This document shows positions 48,340 to 60,371 of a DNA stretch of 64,000 nt, in pieces. The number at the start of each line of letters is the position of its first letter. Position 1 is the stretch's first letter. Below the pieces are notes generated by a model. The model searched no databases. It saw only the letters and a list, made by a program, of their open reading frames with translations, and was not told the DNA's origin. The translations under genes and the position numbers were made by a program. Origin of the DNA: Epiperipatus broadwayi. Lineage: Eukaryota > Onychophora > Udeonychophora > Euonychophora > Peripatidae. The DNA lies in assembly GCA_028023455.1 (NCBI GenBank), contig JAQFVV010000281.1:1118001-1182000 (forward strand), given 5' to 3'.

Positions 48340-49292
48340 AGTATCAGAAAGATATTATTTTATACATTCAATATGTTGATGATGTTTTTGTTTGTGGAAA
48401 GCCAAATGCTATTAATGATTTGTTTAATGAATGAAATAATATAAAGGGCTTACAGTGGATTAAAACAGATGAAAATTCAATGAGTGTTCAATTTTTAGAT
48501 CTTAAGATTACTAAAAATAAGGATAAACTGGATTACTATATGACTCCTAAAGCAATAGCAAAAAGAGGATATATTCCATATAAATCAAAAGTGCCAATGT
48601 TACATAAAATGGAAGGTTTGAAATCTTTTTTATTTAGAAATGATAACCTTTGTAAATATGCATCAGATAAAACTAAAAATATAGAAATTTATTGTAATGA
48701 GTTGTTAAACGTTGGATACAATTATGAGTCTGTTTATTATACAGTTAAAAATTTTACTTCCAAATATAAAAATATTAATAATAATGTTAATTTTTTTGGT
48801 AAAAACTTTGGATATTAATACCATATATTTCAAATCAACAGGCAAGTTTCATTAAGAAAATTTATAAAGGAATTTGTGATATTGCATTTTATGCACCACC
48901 TACATTAAATATAAATAATAAATAATTCAAAATATAAAATTTTATTGACATATAAAAATTGTATCATTTACAAATGGACATGTAGGTGTGGCAATGGGTA
49001 TATAGGTGAATCGAGGTGCACATTGGAAAAAAGAACAAAAGAGCACTTATTGTTATTTAAAAGGGTTCAAAATACAAAACAAAATTTTAAAAATAGTGAT
49101 AATATATCAGCTTCTGCTTTTTATGACTATAATAAATCATGGATATATGGTTTTGATTATAATAATGTAAAAATATTGGAAACTGAAAGAAATAATAATA
49201 AAAGAAAAATTAAAGAGGCAATGTCAATATATAAACACAAGCAGAATTTAATTAATAGGCAAGCAGCAAACATTAAGATCACAGAATTATGA
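48340..49292 (+). pseudogene. PLE RT end and GIY-YIG, right arm
   Basis: IQYVDDVFVCGKPNAINDLF (48,368-48,427) is followed by a stop, then an open piece 48480-48818 (SVQFLDLKIT...YIPYKSKVPM) and, after a short disrupted stretch, 48945-49292. That last piece has CIIYKWTCRCGNGYIGESRC and EKRTKEH, the GIY-YIG core with its Arg and His. It is a different PLE family from those at 25.5-33.2 kb. Confidence 0.7.
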
Positions 49293-49460
49293 GAAAGTTG
49301 ACATGGAATTATGGGAAAGCTGACATTTTAAAAGTGATAGTTGACAAAGCTATAAGGTAATTGAAAGCACTTCTAAATAACGGTTATACATATAATTTTT
49401 ATAACTTTTAATTACTGTATTTTCAAATATTTATTTATAAATTTATATATATATAAAGAC

Positions 49461-50910
49461 TTAATTTATTACAAAAAAAATTAAATTACCCCCCCTATCT
49501 TTCCCTGCTACTGAATATACCTAAATTCCAACCTCATGGATTTTACAATGTGATAGTATTCAAATATTTGGAATATTAAGAGTATAAAACAAATTAAACT
49601 AATATTATATAAAAAATAATAATCAATCACTCTTTCAGAATTAAATGAATAACATTTCAAAATATTGGAGACAATTAATTTTTCAAGATTGAGTTACCCA
49701 GGTAAAATTACTTTATTATAAATGGAGTTAAATAAATAACATTTTTATACTAATAGCCAAAAAATATGAAAATAGATCAACTCTGAAAACAATCTGACAA
49801 GTGTATTCATTAAGAATACATTCAGATCTAACTAAAAGGGGGGGGGTTAATAACCTCAGTCCATGGAAATCTAATTAGAAAGGGAAAAGAAAACATTATA
49901 CATTAAGCTTGCAAGGTTTTAGATTGGAATGTTAATGATAATAAAATAAATCATAATATAAAGAAAGAACCACACCAAAATTAAGGGAAATGAGAGCATA
50001 TGATAGACATAAATACAAAAAATTTATTGTAAGGGCAAATTTATATTTGCATTTAAAAGAATACAGAATTAAATAATTTATGAAGAATTCTGGATAGCAT
50101 AGGTCAAGATTAGTTGAGTAAATTAGATTAAGTTTCACATGGCAGTTTTAAATTAGTTACTTTGCACACATTCAAGAATCCATTGTTAATGTTCAGCTTC
50201 TGCCCGGTAGTTTAAAAGAATTCAAGTGAGTTCTATGGTGACAGCAATTTTCCACTAAGCATTCCAACATTTTTATTTCAAGGTTTTCTACATTTCAGCA
50301 CAGAGCATGGTGGTTATTAGCAGCAGGAGAATGACTGGCAAGAGTCTGGTAAGGTGATTTGCTTTCTACTCATTTTGCATGTTGAAAATCAGTGCAACAT
50401 GGAATATGCTGACAAAGCAAATTTTTCAAACATAGTTCTCCGTTTTGTGGTCAAAATTAGACTATTTTATACTCCTCTCAGATATTTGAGGAATGCTTTT
50501 AATTTCTTATTGGTAACTTAAATCTCAACTTCGATCTAATATAAATTTTTACATGTGCTTAATCCATTGTTTTTGGAGATGCAATCATTAGATAATATTT
50601 CAAAAATATACTCAAATCTATTTCTATATTGGAAATAGATTTGACAAAAATGTTTATAACAAAAGCATGAACCCTCAATTTGATCCCCTATCTATTTTCA
50701 GTAAATTTTAATTAAAAAAAATATTTCCCAAAACTGAAACAATGTTAAATTTCCCCCTTTTAATTATTTTTGGACAATTAAACATTGCAGTTTTCATCTT
50801 GGATAAAAAAAATACAGTTTAATAAAAAAAAATAATTTAAAAGAAAGTTTTACACACTTTGTATAATACATTATTTAAAGAGCTTATATTTGATTAGTAT
50901 TTGCTCCCAG

Positions 50911-50912
<2 letters not shown>
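49461..50912. other. AT-rich DNA, nothing recognised
   Basis: No gene, clear repeat or structural element was seen apart from short homopolymer runs (for example G8 near 49,839). Confidence 0.5.

Positions 50913-51002
<90 letters not shown>
50913..51002. repeat. TA microsatellite
   Basis: A pure (TA)n tract of about 90 bp that abuts the left end of the palindrome at 51,003. The open frames across it are artefacts of the repeat. Confidence 0.95.
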
Positions 51003-51004
<2 letters not shown>

Positions 51005-51137
51005 AAACTACCCCAAATCTAAAATTAAACCTGACCAGATTAAAAATAATATTAAAACACAACCTAAGGTTTCACTGCTACAAGCAGACTTCTCAAGTGT
51101 AAAGAAATAATAAAAAAAACACAACTTATATATACTA

Positions 51138-51746
51138 TTAAAAACTACCCACAAATCCATTCACTTCCCATCCACCCTTAATATTAAAAGAACTCTTAAA
51201 TAAGTTAATTGCTTCAGAATCATAAATTTTCAATAATAAAGACTCTTTAATTCTTCTTTTGATTTCATTTCTCTCAAAGAAGACAACCTTAGCTTCATCA
51301 AAATCAATAGTGTGGCCTGTATCTTTTTCATGGACATACAAAGCAGAACTAAGATATCTATTTTTAACTCTACTTTTATGAACCTTTACTCTTTCATTTA
51401 AACTCAAACTACTCTGACCTATGTAAACCTTCTTACAAAATAAACAAGGAATAAAATATACTACACCAGGAATAGTCTTTCTATCAAAAACTTCCTTTGT
51501 ATTATTCAATAAATTATTCAATGTAACACCCCTTTTCCAAGCAATTTTCTTATTTCCAAACAATTTACTATTTCTACACACAATTTTATAAGAAGACAAT
51601 TTAAATGGCAAAGAAATAAAATCATATTTTTCTTTAACCTTTACATCCTTACAAATATTACTATTAAATAAAATACTTTTAACAAATTTATCAGAGTATC
51701 CAACACTTAAATAATCTTTATAAAATTGATATTTCTGAAATATCAA
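51138..51746 (-). CDS. PLE C-terminal fragment with GIY-YIG, left arm
   Basis: An open frame of about 200 codons (first residues from a non-ATG codon at the palindrome centre) ends at a normal stop. It covers the RT thumb/linker (KYQFYKDYLSVGYSDKFV) and a GIY-YIG nuclease: GVVYFIPCLFCKKVYIGQSS, then LNERVKVHKSR and later KEKDTGHTIDF-like HEKDTGHTIDFDEA. No RT core, so it is a truncated gene, but without internal breaks. Confidence 0.65.
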   Translation of the reverse strand: MIFQKYQFYKDYLSVGYSDKFVKSILFNSNICKDVKVKEKYDFISLPFKLSSYKIVCRNSKLFGNKKIAWKRGVTLNNLLNNTKEVFDRKTIPGVVYFIPCLFCKKVYIGQSSLSLNERVKVHKSRVKNRYLSSALYVHEKDTGHTIDFDEAKVVFFERNEIKRRIKESLLLKIYDSEAINLFKSSFNIKGGWEVNGFVGSF

Positions 51747-51750
51747 TTTG

Positions 51751-52350
51751 TTTCAGAAATATCAATTTTATAAAGATTATTTAAGTGTTGGATACTCTGA
51801 TAAATTTGTTAAAAGTATTTTATTTAATAGTAATATTTGTAAGGATGTAAAGGTTAAAGAAAAATATGATTTTATTTCTTTGCCATTTAAATTGTCTTCT
51901 TATAAAATTGTGTGTAGAAATAGTAAATTGTTTGGAAATAAGAAAATTGCTTGGAAAAGGGGTGTTACATTGAATAATTTATTGAATAATACAAAGGAAG
52001 TTTTTGATAGAAAGACTATTCCTGGTGTAGTATATTTTATTCCTTGTTTATTTTGTAAGAAGGTTTACATAGGTCAGAGTAGTTTGAGTTTAAATGAAAG
52101 AGTAAAGGTTCATAAAAGTAGAGTTAAAAATAGATATCTTAGTTCTGCTTTGTATGTCCATGAAAAAGATACAGGCCACACTATTGATTTTGATGAAGCT
52201 AAGGTTGTCTTCTTTGAGAGAAATGAAATCAAAAGATGAATTAAAGAGTCTTTATTATTGAAAATTTATGATTCTGAAGCAATTAACTTATTTAAGAGTT
52301 CTTTTAATATTAAGGGTGGATGGGAAGTGAATGGATTTGTGGGTAGTTTT
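51751..52350 (+). pseudogene. PLE C-terminal fragment with GIY-YIG, right arm
   Basis: This has the same protein as the left arm, with identical residues as far as ERNEIKR, where AGA has become TGA (52,237-52,239). Beyond this stop the frame continues unchanged to GGWEVNGFVGSF and the natural stop. The single nonsense change is the main coding difference between the arms. Confidence 0.7.
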
Positions 52351-52549
52351 TAATAGTATATATAAGTTGTGTTTTTTTTTTATTATTTCTTTACACTTGA
52401 GAAGTCTGCTTGTAGCAGTGAAACCTTAGGTTGTGTTTTAATATTATTTTTATTCTGGTCTAGTTTAATTTTAGATTTGGGGTAGTTTTGATTTTATATT
52501 GACTAGTTTAGCTTTATGCTTGTAATGTTTTAGATATTCTTTTTTTGTT

Positions 52550-52617
52550 TATATATATATATATATATATATTGATGATATATATATATATATATATCTA
52601 TATATATATATATATAT
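52550..52617. repeat. Compound TA microsatellite
   Basis: (TA)n interrupted by TTGATGATA and TATCTATA words, ending in ATCATCA. It lies at the 3' end of the RTE-type LINE on the minus strand and is probably its tandem-repeat tail. Confidence 0.85.
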
Positions 52618-53242
52618 CATCAACCATTATCAATCCACTGCAGGATGAAGGTCTCTCCAAGTTTAATCCATCTTCTCCGATCTTTAGCTTCTCTTTTCCA
52701 CAACACCCCTGCACATTTTCTTATTTCATCCATCCATCTCACATGTGGTCTCTTTCTGGGTCTTTTACAACCTCTTGGAATCCAGTTTAAAATTTCAATT
52801 GTCAATCTATTATCATTTCTTCTAGCAATATGTCCAGCCCAACTCCATTTCAATCTTTTAATTTTTTCAATAAGGTCAGTAACACCTGTTTGTTGTCTTA
52901 CCTATACATTGCATTTTCGATCTCTTCTTGTTACTCCCAACATACATCTCTCCATACTCCTTTGAGTGGTCTGAAGTCTCTGTATTGCTATTCTATTAAG
53001 AGTCCAAGTCTCAGATCCATAAGTAAGAACTGGTAAAACACATTTGTTAAAAAACATTCTTTTCAAACACATAGGGATATTTCCTTTTAGTATCAAGTTA
53101 TTTCTACCAAAAGCACTCCAACCAAGTTTAATTCTATGGTTAATTTCCTCCATTATGTTTCCATCTGTATTAATAATCTGACCTAGGTATTTGTAACTGT
53201 TAACTTCTTCTAATTCTTCATAATCAATCTTTATTTTCATAT
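52618..53242 (-). pseudogene. RTE-type LINE 3' fragment (RT C-terminus)
   Basis: One reading frame on the minus strand covers SYKYLGQIINTDG, VLPVLTYGSETWTLN, LQTTQRSMERCMLGVTRRDR and WSWAGHIARR to the end. These are signature stretches of RTE-type endonuclease/reverse transcriptase C-termini. The frame holds a single TAG near 52,905. The element is 5'-truncated at the purine tract (about 53,242) and lacks the catalytic RT motifs. Confidence 0.8.
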
Positions 53243-53546
53243 TTTGAGAGAGGGGGGAAGTGGAAGGCAAAAAAGAAATGGAAAATAAGAGAGAATGAAA
53301 TGAGAGAGAGGGGGGTAAAGAAAAAAGAAGGAAAAAGAAAGTTTAGAAATGGAATTAGAGAGAAAGATGATATGAAAAAGAGAGAGAAGAAAAGATAAAA
53401 AGAAATTAAAGAAATAGAAATGATACATGGTGGAGAGAGATGGAAGACGAAAAAAAATGATGTGATTTGAAATGGATGAGATGATAGAAGAGATGTGAAA
53501 GAGAGATGAGAAATGATATGAAAAGAAATAAAATGAGAGACTCTTA
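53243..53546. repeat. Purine-rich low-complexity tract
   Basis: GAGAGAGGGG, GAAATGAGAG and similar words. This is the reverse-complement partner of the pyrimidine tract at 38,700-39,297, here about half as long. It immediately precedes the conserved ATG at 53547. Confidence 0.8.
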
Positions 53547-53636
53547 ATGACTCGGCTCAGTGGGGTTGCAATAAAATTTAAGAAAAGAGATGATGATTTA
53601 GAGATGTACAGTGATTTCTTGGCTGATCATAAATAA
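53547..53636 (+). pseudogene. Right-arm copy of the MTQLSG ORF
   Basis: Reads MTRLSGVAIKFKKRDDDLEM followed by YSDFLADHK and a stop. It matches the left-arm ORF (38691-38590) at about 14 of the first 21 residues, then diverges at the same point as the donor-like ATGTA. Probably a decayed first exon of the duplicated gene. Confidence 0.35.
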
Positions 53637-53694
53637 TTACTTTATGGTTCAATCTTAGAATAATAAACAAAATAAATATTAATTTAAAGATTTA

Positions 53695-53883
53695 ATGAAT
53701 CAATTTAAATTATTAATGGCCTATTATCCAAGACATTACTCGAGCAAAGAAAAGGACAAGGGTATTTTTTATGCCTTTCCTATACTCACAGACAACCTAC
53801 TCAAGACCTCAAATGCAGATGGATTAAAATTCTTTAGACATAAAAGGTTTAAGATAATGTTAGACAATGTACAGTTAATATAA
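53695..53883 (+). pseudogene. Right-arm copy of the AYYPRHYSSKEK ORF
   Basis: Reads MNQFKLLMAYYPRHYSSKEK, then FYAFPILTDNLLKTSNADGL, as in the left arm. A one-base insertion in the following A-run replaces the left-arm C-terminus (NSLDVQDLR) by an unrelated tail. Similarity of protein and frame up to that point supports a coding origin. Confidence 0.4.
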
Positions 53884-54927
53884 GATAATGTGCAGCTTTT
53901 AAAACAATAGTAAATAAAAATATTTTTCTGACATACTAATATTGTTAATGTCATATTGAATAATCTTTAGTTTGAGAAGATATACTGATAATTTAAAAAT
54001 AAACTTTTAACTAAGCATTTAACTAAGTATCTGATATAATGAAAGTATCTGTTATTATGATTCAATCTAATAATCACTTACTTTAGCGTGGCTTTATAAT
54101 TTTAAAACCAATATCAAATATATTTACTTAACTTTATGATATATTTGTGAACTTTTGATTTGAAAATTTAATAAACTTTGGAAATTTAAGATTTTGTGAA
54201 CTTGGAACCCAAGACAATAATATTTTCCTATAAAAGTAAAACAAACAAAACAAAACTTTTTGAAATAATAATAAGTTGGTTTGTTAAGAACAATAAGAAA
54301 GTGTTTACAATTTAAATGGAATACAAACATTGCCAATATAGCACTGGAACCTATTCCAAGCATTTTGACTTTTGGTTTACAAGAATACACAACTTCTTTA
54401 GCTACTGTTTTTGAGTATACCTCTTAAAACATTTTTACATTGTTTATTCTAATAAATAAACTAACAAAATAATATAATTATACATAATAGCAGGCAAAGG
54501 TTATTCAATACTAGATTTTGATCTCTTTTAAACAATGAGAGATTTCAAAATATTTAAACTTGAATTGCAATATCTGAATTTAATAAACACAATTCTACTT
54601 TTAATTGGAATAATTCATAACACTATGGTGTTATCCAGCAATCAGAATGACACATAACTAAGTTTGTTTTTAAAACCCTAAACTTAACAAATGCTAAGCT
54701 AGAAAAGTATATTTAGCATTTATTTGAAAAACTACCACCAATTATACTGACATAACTAATATTATAGCTAGTGATATGTATTTAAATCAGACAGCTAATT
54801 TTAAAACTAAACTACATTAGATACATGGGACATTCACTCATCAGAGATCATTTATTCACTTTTAAATAAATTTTGTCCACATAAAACTATTACCCTCAAT
54901 GTTTTAAAATTAAAAAAAAGGTAACAG

Positions 54928-54973
54928 ACTTACAAATTCAGTGGTGAAACTCTGGATGAAAATATTAAAATTA
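54928..54973 (+). pseudogene. Right-arm copy of the SGETLDENIK exon
   Basis: Acceptor GTAACAG, sequence reading TYKFSGETLDENIK, donor GTATGT. It is one nt longer than the 45-nt left-arm exon because of an extra A. Confidence 0.35.
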
Positions 54974-55260
54974 GTATGTGTGAATTGCCACTTATAACAT
55001 ATGCATAATTTAACATACTTAATAAGAAATAGAATTTATTGTTGGTTATCTTGTTGATGATGAACTATCATATCCACATAATTCAAACATTGATATACTT
55101 ATGAGCCCTAAAATAGCTACCACTACCTGAAAAAACAAAGTTCCTCAAACAAGCATATCTTGTCATCACAAATCTAAAACAAATGCAAACATCACCTACT
55201 TTGGTGGAACTAGCATTAAGTCATCATGAATGATAGGCAAAAAATATAAGAACACATAAG

Positions 55261-55398
55261 CTCCTCAGAGCTGGAAAAGAATGTGATGACTTTCAAAAAT
55301 ACCTAACTTTAAGACAGAAACTAAGATACCTTGAACTTGTCTACAGCACATCTAGGAACAGGAAAGACACACCAGGAAAGCACGAACCACTCTCATAA
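55261..55398 (+). pseudogene. Right-arm copy of the FQKYLTLRQ ORF
   Basis: Reads LLRAGKECDDFQKYLTLRQK, then LRYLELVYSTSRNRK and a stop. It aligns with the left-arm frame at 36787-36584. The upstream part (MIGKKYKNT) is out of frame by one base, or belongs to an intron ending in ATAAG. Confidence 0.4.
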
Positions 55399-58300
55399 GA
55401 TTCCAATGCTTGTATATGTGATTATCATCACTGGAAAAATACAATATAATAATCCTCTTTGGGAACAACCACTATCAAATCATGGAAATACAATACAATA
55501 AGGATGGATGACATTGTCTACTCCATAAAGCATACTCAAAATAATTAACTAAGCCTAACTCTATGAGGCTAACAAATACTAACTAATGACAAGATATAGA
55601 CTTCACCTGAATTAACTAAGTTATTCCTAAAAAGTTTAAAAATACAAAAACGTATATACAATGTAATAACCAACAAAGCAAACTATGTGTTAAATGACTA
55701 CTATAGGAAATACTTTAAAATTAAATGCATTTAAAATTCTAGGCAAGGCACAATGCACACATAATAAAATATTCTATACTAAAATATAGTAACTAGTGAA
55801 CTTTTAAAAGATTACAAATTAAATGCAAGAAATTTAGTTCTCAATGCATATAAAAATATTTGTAGTTATTATTAATATAGCACTCTTAAAACAAATGAAT
55901 GGAATTTCTCTGATAAACTTCTTTGTCTGGTTTAAAATAAAACTGAGTGAAATATCCCACATATAATAAACTAAGACTGTGATATCTAAATCTCTGTAAA
56001 TGAAATTATCAAATAGATATTCACTTGTGAAATGCTTAATAAATAAACTAAATTTACTTGAGAATGGCAAAATATTTGCTCATTCTAATAAACCCATTAA
56101 GCTTTAAAATTATAACCCTAGTTTACCTGGTATATTTATGCAAAAAGTATTATACAAAATATATAGCATAATTATTTTTATGGTTTCATTTTTTATTAAA
56201 ACCAATAAAACAGACAATAAAAAAATAATAATACAGTAACTCAAGTTTATATTTCAGCTCTGTAATGGTTTTTCCATTTAAAATATGTAGATAACTTATT
56301 CAGGCTAATTTATTTATCAGAGTTCAAAGCTTCAGTCAAAATATTTATAAACATGGCAATGATTTCCAAAACAAAAATGTTCAATAGTTCTTTAAATAAA
56401 TACTTTCACTTTCTTTGTTTAAAGATACTTTTAAATATTAAAATAATAAAATAGGCCGGCATTGGAAAAATAAATTCTTCAGCTGAGCACATTTTTTACA
56501 ATCCTGGGTTCAAACGCATATAATATATAGCTTTATTTCAATTTCATCATTCTCTTTTAGGCAAACACATTTATTTAAATACAGTTTTTTTTAAAAAAAT
56601 ATTTTTTATATAATATTTCAAGATGTGTTTTATTTTAAACAAAGTTTCTTTTACTATTTTAAACACAAGAGTAGACTTCTTTTATAATTAAAGACATTCT
56701 TCAGTTTATGAACTAAGATTAACGGTCACAAAGTTACTTTTAAGTAATGGCAAATATAACAATTTACTATGTATTTGACAGATAAAGGTTCATTATTAAT
56801 ATTTGTAGATTATTTTGAAGTTTTGTTTCTAAATACTTCTTTTTCCTACTGATGGGCGTAAAATGAGAATTCCTATTTTAAAATACATATTTTTCTCTGT
56901 TTGCATTTAGCTAAAACTAATTATTTCCATTTCAGGTCAAGGTGTAAGTAATAACTATTTAGTTAATTATTATTTGTAAGTTCATCCTTAATTAAATGAA
57001 GCTTAAAATATTTTTGTCCAACACTTTCCAGAATAAGATAATTACTATCTCATATACAATAAATTTAAAAGTGGGACACTAGGAAAAGTCTATATTCAAT
57101 TATAACATATTTAGCAAATAAAGTTGATTCTTCTTTAACTTAATGTAATATATTTTCTTTTCTAAATTTATTTTTAGAAACAAACATATTCTAGTAAAAG
57201 CATATTTAAATGTAGATATCAGGTAATAATGAAGTATCAAATTTAAAGTCAATTTTAATTTACGAGGAAGCTGACACATTTTCACTATAATGTTTTAAAG
57301 TTATGAATGTCTTTTAATTTTTTTTCTGACGTATATTTTTAATTTAATAGGATAAATACTGAGTATTCTATAGCAAAAATAGTTCAGTGCAACAGAATCT
57401 TTAGCCATATAAATGATTAATAATTTATACTTTAATTTTACTTTCACTTTCAAATAAAGAAAAACAAACAGATAAAATGCACATAAGATAAGAGATGCTA
57501 AATTTCCTCCAAATATTTTTTTACTATAATTTCATGTCCCAATTGAAATTTGAATATCAGAAAATAGTTATGTTTTTAATTCAGCCATCCATGACTGCAA
57601 GGCATTTTAAATATTTGTTTAAAATAACATACCTTTATTTTATAAATAAAAATATAAAGTTTTAAAGAAAATTACAACTTTTTATTAAAGAAAAATTCAG
57701 GATTCAGCCACGTGTAGAAACAAAATAAGTAAGCCCCTGAATGAATCCTGGATTTCTATTTATATCTGATAATCTCTAATACTCCCATTTTGTATGTTTA
57801 TTGGCTTGAAAACCAATGAAATAATTTTTTTATTAAACTTTAACATTCTTGACAGATCAGCTGTGAAATCAATTTACTGACATAATTGATCTAATTATGC
57901 CAAATCATGTGACCCAACAGCTGCAGAGTCAAAAGTTCATTATTAACAAATATTGTTTAATATTCTTAAATAATATTTTATAAAACACAATAGCAATAAA
58001 TATAAAATTTACACATATCCCTCTTTATTAAACTTTTCAATTAATTTTAATAATTTTATTCATTCATTTTTAAATCAATATTGGAATTAAATTATTTTTC
58101 TATTCCTATGTTTACATATCTTTCTTGCATGCACATACATATTCTCACACACGGGTGACAATCTCACACTAATTGTTTAAAAGTTATTTTTAAAACTACA
58201 AAAATAAAAATATTAATGAATATTTAATTCAAAATAACTTTATAAGTGAAACACTAATCTAAATTACATGTAATAAATATTATTATATTGTTTTAATAAA

Positions 58301-58713
58301 ACATTACAGATTATTTTTAAACTTCTTATTTAATACTGTTTATTCCAATTTATTTACAATATCTAATTATTATAATTTAGACATTAAAACGAATTACACA
58401 ATAGTTACTTTAAAATACATTTAATATTATTTATCAACTCACAACTATTTCTGATATTTCCTTTAATTCAAATTATTGTCTGACATCTCTTATCAAACTA
58501 ACTCACATATACTATTGAAACATTTAGACATAAACCCATAAATATTTAATAATTATTACAATACTACATAACATTATCCTATTTTACTCATTAACTAAGT
58601 TAACTTCCATTTTTATCATTATTATTTTTAAAAAAATCAGAAAATTTCAAATAAAAGGTTAAGCTAAAATAACATTGAGCACCTATTGAAATCAAGTGAA
58701 ACTTCACTTAGGT

Positions 58714-58716
<3 letters not shown>

Positions 58717-58745
<29 letters not shown>
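58717..58745. repeat. TA microsatellite at outer end of right arm
   Basis: A short (TA)n tract directly after GGTACAA, mirroring the TA tract at 33,594-33,610 outside the left arm. Confidence 0.9.
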
Positions 58746-58747
<2 letters not shown>

Positions 58748-58879
58748 AACCATTATACAATTACAAATATCCAGTAACGCCCTGTTTAAAGATCTATATC
58801 TCAATATTAGCAAACCTTAAAATGATGCCACTTTAAGGTTGTATGCTAAATGATGTTAAATATTGAAATACAGACCTAC

Positions 58880-59425
58880 TCAAACATAGAGCATGAAATT
58901 TTTTTTAAATAAGCAAATGATCACTAAATGGAGCTTTACCAATAACTTTTAATAAGCTTTGTTTACATAAATGCCAAGAAAGATAGAATTCAATATTTCT
59001 TTTGTTGTCTCTCACCTCCAGACCATGGTTTTGAGCTAGTTGGCTCATGTCAGTGAAGGGCTGGAAGACTAGAAACTAGATCTAAATACTAACTCTAAAA
59101 TCAGCATTTATCAAACATGTTTCTATCAGTTTGAAAGCATGAAATTTCTCAGACACATAATGTCTTCAAATCCAGCTTAACAAACTAGATAGCTATATCG
59201 GTCTGAAATCAGTTCAGTTTCATAACGGTCTGAAATCAGTTCAGTTTCACTATATAGTAAAAGCCTCTGCAATATATATCATTGCAAAAACCTTCAAGGG
59301 TACATTTATGTAAAGAAAAGCTTGTTAGGTGCTATTGGTAAAGCTCCATCTAGTGATCATAAAATGCAAGGTAAAAGCAAGTTATGAAATTTATAACTTG
59401 TTTTGTTTATCATATATATATATAT
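58880..59425. mobile_element. Short TIR element, right copy (complete)
   Basis: The terminal inverted repeats are about 60 bp: ATGGAGCTTTACCAATA with TTTACATAAATG at the left (about 58,918-58,975), and their reverse complement at the right (about 59,299-59,362). Between them are CAGTGAAGGG, AGAAACTAGATC and AACTAGATAGCTATAT. A 30-bp segment (GGTCTGAAATCAGTTCAGTT) is duplicated in tandem near 59,200. No coding capacity; a non-autonomous DNA transposon in form. Confidence 0.6.
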
Positions 59426-60371
59426 GCACACACATAACTATGTCACTGTGTGCCATGTAACCCAACTGGTTACACTATTTTGTTGTGATATACATACAAG
59501 CAAGGTGACATAAAATTTCTATTTATATGCAGATTTTCATGTTGTAGTATTATTTAATTTAACTTCTCTCCACATAAGTTAATTATAAAAAAAATTCTGG
59601 TAAGAGAAAAATGTTATAACATAAAAAATAGAGATCTTTTTAATTGAAATCATTCCAAGAAGTAATTATGATTTTGGTTTATATGTATGAACAGATTAAA
59701 CTGATACCCTAAATATCTTTTTAAACACAAATTTTTGTTTTGAATATCAAATTATTTCTACCAAAAGGACTCATATAAGTGTAACATTATAGCTAGTTTC
59801 AACCATTTTATATCTATATTATAAGTGTAACATTATAGCTAGTTTCAACCATTTTATATCTATATTAATAATCTGAGCAATGTGTTTGTAATTTTAACAT
59901 CACACTTAGGAATATCAAATTTTATTTTTAATCTTCAACAACAAACCAGCAATAAATTGAATTTTATATTTAAATAAGTATAATAATTTCTCACCATATA
60001 AAAGTTAGTTTGTAAATATTTGGATTTTGAAATAGAAGATCATCATTGGCTTTGATGGCTGTCAGAAATGTAATGACTTGATAAAACAAATCTAACATCA
60101 ATCATCAACAAAGATAATAGGCATTGACTGCAACCATTTGAGTAGGCAGAAATATCTATTCAATAACAAGGCGTCTTGAGATTTGTTTACATTTTTTAAC
60201 TACTTGTTATGATATCGTACAGTTAGGGAACAATAAGTTAGGATACATAACAACCAAATATTTCTATTGTAATATAAACATTACAAATTTAAAAAAATAG
60301 AATAGAAACATTGCTATAAACTGTCTAATAAAAACACACAAGAATTACTTTATTCATTTTTTATTTATTAG

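Larger units (their letters stand above)
47190..49460. mobile_element. Palindromic head-to-head PLE fragment pair
   Basis: The arm 47,190-48,317 is the reverse complement of 48,328-49,460. Outer ends share AACCGTTATTTAGAAGTGCTT; the centre has AAAAAAGGATCA on both sides of about 10 bp. Each arm holds the RT palm end (YVDD) through the GIY-YIG domain and 3' region, pointing outward. Both are 5'-truncated at nearly the same point, near RT motif C. Confidence 0.75.
51003..52493. mobile_element. Near-perfect palindromic PLE fragment (about 740-bp arms)
   Basis: The arm 51,003-51,740 and the arm 51,751-52,493 are reverse complements around a 10-bp centre (51,741-51,750). Only a few differences were seen, mostly in the outer 70 bp plus one nonsense change. 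Each arm encodes the C-terminal part of a PLE protein with a GIY-YIG domain, pointing outward. The similarity between arms is far higher than for the other inverted pairs in the window. Confidence 0.85.
53243..58716. repeat. Right arm of giant inverted repeat
   Basis: The reverse complement of 33,606-39,297, ending at GGTACAATATATAT next to a TA tract just as the left arm begins after one. The ORFs it shares with the left arm are frameshifted or shortened here. Non-coding parts differ by many small indels. Confidence 0.75.

Noticed and set aside
50871-51110. Ile-Tyr repeat frames on both strands
   Set aside because: They are direct translations of the (TA)n microsatellite.
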